NCBI GenBank assembly: GCA_902799855.1
Contig: CADCCA010000001.1
Coordinates: 8,699-72,698, forward strand
Length of the DNA stretch: 64,000 bases
DNA from: an uncultured Erysipelotrichaceae bacterium
Lineage (GTDB): Bacteria; Bacillota_I; Bacilli_A; RFN20; CAG-826
Reading direction: 5' to 3'
The notes under the pieces: model-generated
Told to the model about the DNA's origin: nothing
Seen by the model: only the letters and a program-made list of their open reading frames with translations
Databases searched by the model: none
In this document: in pieces, positions 8,432-16,380 of the stretch
How positions within the stretch are numbered: the first letter of the stretch is position 1
Layout of the letters: every line of letters begins with the position of its first letter
Translations under genes and position numbers: made by a program

Positions 8432-8780
8432 GAACAGGAACAAGCGGAACAAGAAATATATAACTGTTCGAAAATCGTAAATTAATTCAGTAGAGATAAT
8501 TAATAGCACGTTTTAGAACTTTATAGAAAATCTTGTTCTTTTTGTTCCTTGTTCTCTAGCAAAATGACTCCCCCCCGGTCTGCAAATACATAGTATTTGA
8601 GAGTACCGGTGGGCCTACCTCAATAATACGCGAGGCCAATTTTTTCAAAAACCAAAATCGATTCTGGAAAATCAAAAATCAGAGTGTCCTTTAGGCAAGT
8701 ATCTTATTATTTTATATCTTTAGATATAACTTGATATATAGGCAAGACTACGCGAATATATACATGACCAAAAGGAGGTC
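8432..8780. other. Gene-free 349-bp stretch with inverted repeats and a C7 run
   Basis: No ORF is convincing here. GGAACA/GGAACAAG repeats just after vapE are mirrored by TTGTTC/CTTGTTCT at 8532-8554, so the two arms could pair. A C7 run (8570-8576) leads into a hairpin (8575-8609). GGCCT and AGGCC (8612-8616/8633-8637) form a further weak stem. A ribosome site for the next gene ends the stretch. Confidence 0.5.
8575..8609. repeat. Two-tier hairpin next to a C-run
   Basis: Outer arms CCGGT/ACCGG and inner arms CAAATAC/GTATTTG with a 3-nt loop form a compact structure directly after CCCCCCC. There is no T-tract, so it is not a standard terminator. It could be a structured RNA, a replication origin element or a packaging-type site for the element. 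None of these roles is demonstrated. Confidence 0.45.
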
Positions 8781-8786
8781 ATGAAC

Positions 8787-9005
8787 ATGCACTATATCGA
8801 AACTAAAAAGGGCCTTGATGCTCTACTTAAAAGAACCAAAGAGTATGGCGAAAAAGCTATTCATGAAGAAGGGTTCAGCCTCGATGAATTTATCTACTGG
8901 AGAAAGGTAGTGGAAGGCTGCATCGAAGAAGGCCTCGCAATGGATGAGGTCGATTGGGAAAATGCACCAACCTGGTTCAGACCTTTATGGAGAGGGCTCA
9001 AGTAA
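8787..9005 (+). CDS. Small unknown element protein (72 aa)
   Basis: Not recognised. The ATG at 8787 is chosen over one at 8781 because AAGGAGG (8772-8778) is 8 nt from the former but only 2 nt from the latter. The product is acidic and soluble, with TWFRPLWRGLK at the end. It joins the next gene through TAATG, so the two are translationally coupled. Confidence 0.6.
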   Translation: MHYIETKKGLDALLKRTKEYGEKAIHEEGFSLDEFIYWRKVVEGCIEEGLAMDEVDWENAPTWFRPLWRGLK

Positions 9006-9247
9006 TGAAGAAGGAAGAATTAAAGTTTGGCAACAAGGTCAAGGCCATCTTTAGAAAATATGGAAAGCACATAGTCATCTGTGAGGTTTGGGAAATCTCT
9101 ACCAATGAACATGCCTTATCCGAAACTTGGGTTTCCATTAAAGTTACTGGAGGAGATATAAGCGATAAACATGTTTCTTGGATGGTGGCTAATAAAATGA
9201 ACGTTATGGTTCCTGTTAGTGATGTTAATGAGGTAATTATACAATGA
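9005..9247 (+). CDS. Small unknown element protein (80 aa)
   Basis: Not recognised. The start at 9005 overlaps the previous stop (TAATG), with GGAGAGG about 9 nt upstream. A longer frame from 8954 would lie almost wholly inside the previous gene and is less likely. The sequence looks like a small beta-rich domain (VKAIFRKYGKHIVICEVW, WVSIKV). Last gene assigned to the element. Confidence 0.55.
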   Translation: MKKEELKFGNKVKAIFRKYGKHIVICEVWEISTNEHALSETWVSIKVTGGDISDKHVSWMVANKMNVMVPVSDVNEVIIQ

Positions 9248-9549
9248 ATGATTTCTATAACTAATTAAGATACATTGTAAAACTTATTAATTTGTAATTT
9301 ATGTTCATTCGCTGTTAGAAGTGATAACGGAGAACATCAAAAGTTCGTTGTTTATCCTTATGAAATATCTTGCGTTGCTTTCTTTTCAAAGCAGAAAATG
9401 CTAATCTAATTATAGATTTAACATAAACTTTATCATGATTGCGTTAGATGAGAAAAAGTGGAGAGGTTAGTTGAGTGTAGGTATACAGAAGTTTTTTGCT
9501 GGACTATTTCTTTACAACGAAATTTTAAAAATATTAAAGGAGTACTCAA
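9248..9549. other. Gene-free stretch before the first RHS gene
   Basis: No ORF or RNA gene was recognised in these 302 bases. The end contains the ribosome site AAAGGAG of the RHS gene. This is the most likely place for the boundary between the element and the older accessory region, but no repeat marking an att site was found. Confidence 0.4.
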
Positions 9550-12500
9550 ATGAACAAAAACGGAATAGAGAAAAAGGAAATTACAGAAAAAGAAAAATGC
9601 AGAGTCTCTTTTTCTAAATTAAATAAAAATGCAGTTTCTATCGAAAAAGAAACTAACAAAATTAATTTCAAGTATATTAATAGCAAAAATATAAATATTG
9701 AACCCCAAATAAGTAGCGATAATAAGATCGCTCTTTATAAAAATGTTGAAGAGGGTATCGATTTAAAGTATGAGTTGGAAGAAAAGCGATTAAAAGAGAG
9801 CTTTATAATTAATCAAAGAAACAATGTTTACTCTTTTAATTTTGACATAACAATTGGTGACCTAGAGCCATTTTACAATGAAGCAACAAGATGCTTAGAA
9901 TTAAAGAAAAACAACGCTGTCATATATAGGATGCTGCCTCCATATATGTATGATAGTAAAGGGCAAGAATCTAATAAGTGTTTTTATGAAATTAAGAATT
10001 TTGAAGACGGACTATTAACGATTAAACTTATCGCCGATGCGGAATGGATTAATTTAGAAGACAGAGAATTGCCAATCATCATTGATCCAACATTTGAGTT
10101 TGAGACCGACACTGCTATGTTTCACGTTTCTCAAAGTGGTGGCTCGGTTAATATCCTATCTGACCAAGATGAAGTTTTTATTGGTTATAAGAATCAAGAT
10201 AATGATTTCAAGTTTTATTCTTTTCAGATAGATATTGACTGGTCTCAACTTCCTAATGATATTAGTGCTTCCGATAAGAATTTCTATTTAGAGATGCCTG
10301 TTAATTACAATATCATGGATGAAAATGATAAGATTGTAATTTTTGCTAATGGAAATGTTCTTGGAGTTTACAAGCCATCCCAACTCTTTAATAATAATAT
10401 TTTAAGACTCGATGTAAGCGAGAGTTTTAAATCAGGTGAAAATGGCTCGATTATTTTGAGAATAGCAGCCGATGGATTGCTGGCACGCGCTGGTAGCGAA
10501 TATTATGAGAGCAAAACATTTAAAGAGGGTGTTTATAAAGCCAGCCTTCAAGTAAGAGATTCTTCGGGTAATGAAATGGCGAAACTTATTGTAGAGCCAA
10601 AACAAGAAAGCAAACAATATGTTGAATATGATATGGGAGTTTCTGGCGTGACTTCTGTTAATATACAAACAGGCAGATATAAGCATAGAATTAGTGACTT
10701 GTCGATTAATAGTGGCCTTTTAACATTAAATATTAGTCATATCTTTGATTCAAAGAATAACTCTAATGGTGTATTTGGCCAAAAGTGGGGATTATCTATT
10801 TGTCGTCGCTTAGTAAAAGAAACTCTTAATAATGGTAATAAGGCAATTATTTATATCGATGAAGATGGTGTTAATCATTATTTTATTGAAAAATGGTTTT
10901 ATAAAAACGGCAACACCAAAATGTATGTCGACATTCAAAATGTTACTCTTTCAGAAAACAATGAGCTGGTGACAAGAAACGGAGAACCGGTTGAATACGA
11001 GATTATAAACGATGAAGGATATGAATATATATCATTAGGTAGTGCTACAAATTATGATGCTAAAAGGAAATACTATAAATGTTATTTAAATTATAATGGC
11101 TTCAAGAAGCCTGTAATACAAGGCCAAAACAATTATTTGCAGTTTGTTTATTATGCCAATGGCGTTGTCTACTATGTCGATAATGCCGCTGTAGAATATA
11201 AAAACCGTGGTTTCGTGACTAGGATTGGAAATGAAGAAAAACGAGTTTATTTATCTAGCGAAAGCACCGCTGTTAATTTTAATACTGGAAAGGCCACTAT
11301 CTATTATGGTGCAAATAAATCAAACTCTAAAGAAGTATCCCTACAAAAAGTGGCTGTTTATGAAAATTTAGATGAAGGTATTCATACATCTAGTGAATTA
11401 GAAAACTTAGAGTATGAAATGAATCAGGCTAAATATAATTTAAATGAAATAAATAAAATTTTGACTAATAAAAAAACCAATGAATTATCAGTACTTAATT
11501 CATTAACAAACATTGATGTTAATATTGAAATAACATCTAATAGTTCGGATGGACAAAGACAAATTGCCGAGAACAACAATAAGCTCTATAGCGATTTTTT
11601 GCAATTCGAGAACGAACTTATTTCTGCTTATGAACAGTTGGACACAATTGAAAGAAATGAATACTTTTTAACCAGGAGTTTTAATTCTAAATTAAAAGAA
11701 CAAAAGAATTCCGCTAATGACTATATTATCGATACGAATGGCAACATTTTACTTTTTGATGGTTATGGAAGATTCGTTGGGCTGATGGATACTCATGAAA
11801 GCAAAATAGAAATTTCATATGATGGCAACTCGAACATTGAGGAAGTTAATACCAACGAGGAAAGAATATTGTTTAAGTATAAAAACAATAAGTTAGAAGC
11901 GATTAAAAAAACTAATGGCGACACAGTTAGATTTAATTATTTCTTCGACAATCTTGTTGAGATTGATAATAATGGAAGAAAAACGACATTCACTTATTTC
12001 AATGGTCTTCAAGTTTATTCAGATATAAATGATGAAGTTATTGTGGATACGCAAACTACAAACACTATCAAAGTAAAAAAATATGTTGAACCAGGAACCA
12101 TTAATGAAACAAAAGTGTTCCAACCTTTCGTAGATAGAACACTTGTGCAAAATGATAAATATGAGTATTCAAATAACTTCAACGTAACGACGATTACTGA
12201 CAGAATTAAAAATGAGGTGACCACAATTAATTTCGATTTTTGTGGAGAGATTCAAAAACAGGAAGATGAAGAATATATTGCACTCGCAAACTATTACAAA
12301 GAAAAACCTATTTCTATGGTTAAAGCAAAAAGGAATCCAATAGTCATTTTTACTAAGAGTGATTTTAACTCAAGTGATAGCAAATACTCGTTAGCAAGCA
12401 ATGCTAAACGAAGTTATCCATCCAAAACAGATGCTTATTGTTTGAAAGTTGTTTTAAATGATCTGCCAAGCAGCAAAGAAGATTTAAAAGCTGTAACCCT

Positions 12501-15450
12501 GTCTACTTCTTACACAAAAGGAGGAGAAACATATAGTTTTAAGCAAACTTATGTTGGCAAAGACAACGAAACCCTCGTTTTGCCGTTCTTTATTAAAGGT
12601 GAAGTCTCCAATTTAACTGTTTCGGTTGAAACAAATTTGCAATCGCAAACCGAGCTAACTTCATATATAAACGATGTTTCTGTGATTGTCATCGAAGAAG
12701 GTTCTTTATATGAATATGATAACGAAGATAGATTATGGAAAATTAAAAATAACGGTGGTAAAACAACTTATTTATCATTCGAAGGCAAGTTGCCAATTAG
12801 AATAGAATTCAAGGATTGGAATGGTAAAACTATTACCACTGATTGCGTATACAACGAAGAAGGAAAACTTATTTCTTCTGTTGACAGTAAGGGGAATGTC
12901 AACAATTACTTATACAGTGACAATGGCAAAACCATTGAGACAAAAGAATATAATCTAAAAGATGCTTCATTAGTTAGAAGTAGCCTATCTTCTTATGACG
13001 ATAGTAGTAAAACATATTCGGAAATAGGTGGCATTAAAGATTCAAGTGGGAAATATCCATCTAGTATAGTGGCGCTTTATCCAGGCACAGATATTGTTAA
13101 AACCATTGTCGAATTAGATGGAAATAAAACCGAATACAATATCCATCCTTTGTCTAAAAAAGTAGTTGGTTTAATCAAAGAAAGTGATGGTCTTAAAAAT
13201 TCAATATCATACATTTATAATCGTGATTTTTTGACAACCATTAAGGACAATGAAACAGAAGTTAATTATACTTATGACGGGAAAAAGAGAATTAAGAGTG
13301 TAAAGATTAGAGGTTATGGTTACAATACTATTTATAATACCTATAGTGATGATGTTGCCGTTACTGATAAACAAAACAACTCTTATTCGCACGGCTCAAT
13401 AATAAGTACCACTTATAATGGCACTTATACGGTGACTAGTAAATTCACAAAAGATAGTAATTTGCTTAGTGTAGTTCAAGGCGAAACCGGTAATAATTAT
13501 TCTTCGTATTTTGCTTATAATGATGATAAATTGCTTGTTTCTAGTGAAACTATTAAAGAAGGTGAAAATAGTTATCACGAGACAGTTTCTTATTCATATA
13601 ACGAGAGAAATCATATCTCAACTTTGATTAAAGAAATAGAAGAAAACGAAGTGACTATTGAGAAGGTTGAAAAAGCTTTCCAATATAATGGTAACGACGC
13701 TCTAACTCAATTAGATTTGTCTATCAACAACGCTTTAAGCCAATCAGTAGCTTATTCTTATAATGATGATAATCTTTTAATGAAGGAAATCATTAATGAC
13801 GATTATGAGATTAATTATGGCCGCGATGCCCTTGGAAGAATAAACCATCGAGAGATTAAAATTGGTATGAATGCGACTTTTTGCCATACTCTTTCTTATT
13901 TGCAACAAGATGGCAATTCTTTAGACTTGATTGCAGAAGATAATATCAAAGTAATTGATTCAAACAATAATCAAACATCTGAGATTTATAGGTATTCGTA
14001 TGATGTCAACGGCAGAGTTGTTGAAATCAATATTGATAATAAGAAAATTGCTTATAAGTACGATAGTGTAGGAAGATTAATTTCTGAGCATAATGAATTA
14101 TTGGGAGTCGTTAATGAATTTGCATATGATAAATTAGGCAATATCATTTCTAGAACAACTCATGATTTAACAGATGAATCATTTATCAATCATGACAAAT
14201 TTGTTTATTCCTGTGATAATAGGCATTTGCTTGTAGCGGTAAACGATGACAGCATCACTTACGACGCCTATGGAAGAATGGCTTCATATAGGGGCAAAGA
14301 ATTTATTTGGAATAACAATGGTACCTTAAAGAGCGTTTCTACACATTCTAACTTAGTAAGTCAATATGTTTATAATGATCAAGGCATAAGATATAAAAAG
14401 GCTTTGGCTAGTGGCGATACTGTTAGATTTATTCTTGACGGCAATAAAATCCTAAAAGAGGAACACGCCTCATATAGTATCAATTATCTTTATAACGTTA
14501 ATGGCTTATTAGGTTTCGTTTTCGATAATGAAGTTTACATTTATGAAAGAAATATTTTTGGTGATATCATTAGAATTTATAGCAAAGATGCTGAAATAGT
14601 TGGTGAATATAAATACGATGCTTTTGGGAATGTGACAATTGTCGTAGATGTTGATGGCATTGCTTCAATTAATCCATTTAGGTATAGGGGTTATTATTTT
14701 GATAACGAAACAGGATTGTATTATCTAAATTATCGTTATTATGACCCAAGTATTGGTAGGTTTATATCTCCTGACGATATTAGTTACATTAATCCAAACA
14801 TTGTTAATGGTCTCAATATCTATGCATATTGTGGTAATGATCCGATAAATAGAGTTGATCCAAATGGACATTTTTGGATTTCATTAATTATTGGTCTAAC
14901 TCTTGGCATTATTGTTGGTTTCACAACTGCTGCATACTCTGACTATAAAGATGACGGGGTCTGGTTTAATGGCAAGTGGCAAGATTATGTTTTCGAGATA
15001 GGACTTGGCGCTATAACAGGAGCAATTGGTGGTGGGGTTGGCTCTTTCTTCAGCGCCACAAATTTTATAGCGGGATTTGTTATAAGCGCGACTCTTGGAG
15101 CTGGATCTCAAATAATAAGCGACTTTTACTATGGAAATTTAAATAACGATTCAAAATGGTATGAAATTGTGCTTTCTGGCGTAAAAGGCGGAATAATTGC
15201 AGGAGTTAGTTATACATTGTCGTTTGGTGCCACTAGGTTTATGGCATCAAGGGAATTTGCGAGAATCGTTGGCTCCAATACAAGCAACCATCATATCAAT
15301 CAAGCCTTAGCGAGGGCTGGTTTAAATGGAAAAATAGGCCAAGTTGGTAAAAGCGGGATTATTCGAGAAATAATGAATAGTGACTATCTTGGATATTTCA
15401 ACACAATGTTTAATTGGCTGCTTGATACACTTTATGGGGCATTACAATAA
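9550..15450 (+). CDS. RHS/YD-repeat polymorphic toxin (1966 aa)
   Basis: A giant RHS protein. The N-terminal region (to about residue 350) has the DNRLRE-like pattern, including LPIIIDP. Many YD repeats follow (YDGNSNIEE, YKYDSVGRLISEHN, FAYDKLGNIISR), interrupted near residues 610-720 by a coiled-coil insertion. The RHS core ends with NPFRYRGYYFDNETGLYYLN, RYYDPSIGRFISPDD and NRVDPNGH at about 1708-1775. The tip of about 190 residues has glycine-rich hydrophobic segments (IGLTLGIIVGFTTAA, GAITGAIGGGVGSFF) and an unrecognised end. The RHS shell would enclose the tip and release it into a competitor. There is no signal peptide, so the export route is unclear. AAAGGAG precedes the ATG. The next gene overlaps by 1 nt and is the likely immunity gene. 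Confidence 0.92.
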   Translation: MNKNGIEKKEITEKEKCRVSFSKLNKNAVSIEKETNKINFKYINSKNINIEPQISSDNKIALYKNVEEGIDLKYELEEKRLKESFIINQRNNVYSFNFDITIGDLEPFYNEATRCLELKKNNAVIYRMLPPYMYDSKGQESNKCFYEIKNFEDGLLTIKLIADAEWINLEDRELPIIIDPTFEFETDTAMFHVSQSGGSVNILSDQDEVFIGYKNQDNDFKFYSFQIDIDWSQLPNDISASDKNFYLEMPVNYNIMDENDKIVIFANGNVLGVYKPSQLFNNNILRLDVSESFKSGENGSIILRIAADGLLARAGSEYYESKTFKEGVYKASLQVRDSSGNEMAKLIVEPKQESKQYVEYDMGVSGVTSVNIQTGRYKHRISDLSINSGLLTLNISHIFDSKNNSNGVFGQKWGLSICRRLVKETLNNGNKAIIYIDEDGVNHYFIEKWFYKNGNTKMYVDIQNVTLSENNELVTRNGEPVEYEIINDEGYEYISLGSATNYDAKRKYYKCYLNYNGFKKPVIQGQNNYLQFVYYANGVVYYVDNAAVEYKNRGFVTRIGNEEKRVYLSSESTAVNFNTGKATIYYGANKSNSKEVSLQKVAVYENLDEGIHTSSELENLEYEMNQAKYNLNEINKILTNKKTNELSVLNSLTNIDVNIEITSNSSDGQRQIAENNNKLYSDFLQFENELISAYEQLDTIERNEYFLTRSFNSKLKEQKNSANDYIIDTNGNILLFDGYGRFVGLMDTHESKIEISYDGNSNIEEVNTNEERILFKYKNNKLEAIKKTNGDTVRFNYFFDNLVEIDNNGRKTTFTYFNGLQVYSDINDEVIVDTQTTNTIKVKKYVEPGTINETKVFQPFVDRTLVQNDKYEYSNNFNVTTITDRIKNEVTTINFDFCGEIQKQEDEEYIALANYYKEKPISMVKAKRNPIVIFTKSDFNSSDSKYSLASNAKRSYPSKTDAYCLKVVLNDLPSSKEDLKAVTLSTSYTKGGETYSFKQTYVGKDNETLVLPFFIKGEVSNLTVSVETNLQSQTELTSYINDVSVIVIEEGSLYEYDNEDRLWKIKNNGGKTTYLSFEGKLPIRIEFKDWNGKTITTDCVYNEEGKLISSVDSKGNVNNYLYSDNGKTIETKEYNLKDASLVRSSLSSYDDSSKTYSEIGGIKDSSGKYPSSIVALYPGTDIVKTIVELDGNKTEYNIHPLSKKVVGLIKESDGLKNSISYIYNRDFLTTIKDNETEVNYTYDGKKRIKSVKIRGYGYNTIYNTYSDDVAVTDKQNNSYSHGSIISTTYNGTYTVTSKFTKDSNLLSVVQGETGNNYSSYFAYNDDKLLVSSETIKEGENSYHETVSYSYNERNHISTLIKEIEENEVTIEKVEKAFQYNGNDALTQLDLSINNALSQSVAYSYNDDNLLMKEIINDDYEINYGRDALGRINHREIKIGMNATFCHTLSYLQQDGNSLDLIAEDNIKVIDSNNNQTSEIYRYSYDVNGRVVEINIDNKKIAYKYDSVGRLISEHNELLGVVNEFAYDKLGNIISRTTHDLTDESFINHDKFVYSCDNRHLLVAVNDDSITYDAYGRMASYRGKEFIWNNNGTLKSVSTHSNLVSQYVYNDQGIRYKKALASGDTVRFILDGNKILKEEHASYSINYLYNVNGLLGFVFDNEVYIYERNIFGDIIRIYSKDAEIVGEYKYDAFGNVTIVVDVDGIASINPFRYRGYYFDNETGLYYLNYRYYDPSIGRFISPDDISYINPNIVNGLNIYAYCGNDPINRVDPNGHFWISLIIGLTLGIIVGFTTAAYSDYKDDGVWFNGKWQDYVFEIGLGAITGAIGGGVGSFFSATNFIAGFVISATLGAGSQIISDFYYGNLNNDSKWYEIVLSGVKGGIIAGVSYTLSFGATRFMASREFARIVGSNTSNHHINQALARAGLNGKIGQVGKSGIIREIMNSDYLGYFNTMFNWLLDTLYGALQ

Positions 15451-15920
15451 TGAAAAAAAGGTTTGTTTGTAGAAAAATGCTGAAAAATGGTCTCTATTGC
15501 ATCATTCTTGATTTAATAGGTAATTCATTATTAGCCTTATTATTAATTCTGTTAGTCAAGAATATGGACAGAATCTTTTCGATTTTAATCTCAACAGGTA
15601 TCGCTTTAGTATTATTGCTTACAATTTTTATGCTAATGCTGCCTTATTTTGGAAAAATATCCTCTGATGGTGACAATATAGTGCTATCAAAATTTAACAA
15701 AAAATACACAATAAAAACCGGGCAAAAGGTCGTTTTTAATTTCTACAATCCGTGGACACCACGATTAACTAATAGTCCAATTTATCCAATGAAAATTAGA
15801 GTTAACGGAACAAAAGAAATGATACCGATTCAAATTATCGATAAAGAAGTTATAGAGTTTTTGAGATCTAAATTAGTCTATACCGTAAATCCTCCAGATT
15901 TTGACTTCGACAAAATATAA
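15450..15920 (+). CDS. Putative membrane immunity protein for the first RHS toxin (156 aa)
   Basis: Two membrane helices lie near residues 18-37 and 42-68 (NSLLALLLILLV, STGIALVLLLTIFMLMLP), followed by a soluble C-terminal domain of about 85 residues. The start overlaps the RHS stop (TAATG). In polymorphic toxin loci the gene directly after the toxin tip is normally its immunity protein. A membrane protein would fit a pore-forming or membrane-directed tip. The function is inferred from position, as no family was recognised. Confidence 0.6.
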   Translation: MKKRFVCRKMLKNGLYCIILDLIGNSLLALLLILLVKNMDRIFSILISTGIALVLLLTIFMLMLPYFGKISSDGDNIVLSKFNKKYTIKTGQKVVFNFYNPWTPRLTNSPIYPMKIRVNGTKEMIPIQIIDKEVIEFLRSKLVYTVNPPDFDFDKI

Positions 15921-16009
15921 GAAAATGAATACGAATTTTTAAAAGAAAAAATGCCCATGAATACTAAAAAGAAAAGTATAAAAATATAAAAGTATATTGG
16001 TTGAAATAG

Positions 16010-16297
16010 ATGCTATATATCTTTGGTTTTTCTATCTTTTTTGCAACCGTTCATAATGTTGGCATGATTCATACTTTCATGATTATTTTACCTGAAACGC
16101 AGATATATAACGACGGAAACAAAAGAACTGCAGTTATTTTTGCGAATCACTATTTAATTTCTAAAGGTAAAGGTTTGTTGGTCGTTGACTATAATAAAGT
16201 ATCTGAATTTAAAAAGTATTTAGTGGCCTATTATGAAGATAGGAATTTAATCACCATCAAAGGATTTCTCAAAGGCTGTTTAATAAAGCTAAAATAA
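16010..16297 (+). pseudogene. Fic-domain protein remnant (C-terminal half)
   Basis: The segment YNDGNKRTAVIFANHYLI is the Fic/DOC active-site loop region, and the rest (GKGLLVVDYNKVSEFKKYL, YEDRNLITIKGFL) matches the C-terminal half of small Fic proteins that transfer AMP or related groups. The usual N-terminal helices are absent and the start has no good ribosome site. The residue before the DGNKR loop is Gln-Ile-Tyr rather than His-Pro-Phe, so AMPylation is doubtful. It lies after an RHS toxin and immunity gene, where discarded toxin modules often collect. Decayed gene or orphan toxin module. Confidence 0.6.
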
Positions 16298-16303
16298 CCA
16301 TAA

Positions 16304-16380
16304 TTACAGAATTAACCGTTGGCTATTATATTTCAATATCGTAGAATAAAAGTAGATAATCATGCAAAAGGAGGAATAGT
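16304..16380 (+). promoter_or_regulatory. Promoter and 5'UTR shared with the V8-like protease gene
   Basis: TTACAG (16304-16309) and TATATT (16327-16332) have a 17-bp spacer. From the -10 box onward the sequence (AATATCGTAGAATAAAA, then TAGATAA) is nearly the same as at 37051-37090. An AAAGGAGG ribosome site follows. Confidence 0.6.

Larger units (their letters stand above)
1..9247. mobile_element. Integrative element (satellite or degenerate prophage), left part cut by window edge
   Basis: The block holds two large serine recombinases, a CI/LexA-like repressor divergent from a Cro-like regulator, small phage-type unknowns, a small-terminase-like HTH protein and a VapE-family primase-helicase. 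This module order is typical of prophages and phage satellites. No portal, capsid, tail, lysis or conjugation gene is visible. The left boundary lies outside the window because the second recombinase runs off the edge. The right boundary is uncertain: the last element-like gene ends at 9247 and an RHS toxin starts at 9550. No flanking direct repeat (att) could be identified. Confidence 0.7.

Noticed and set aside
9248..9549. att site of the mobile element
   Set aside because: No direct repeat could be matched to another part of the window, and the other end is outside it.
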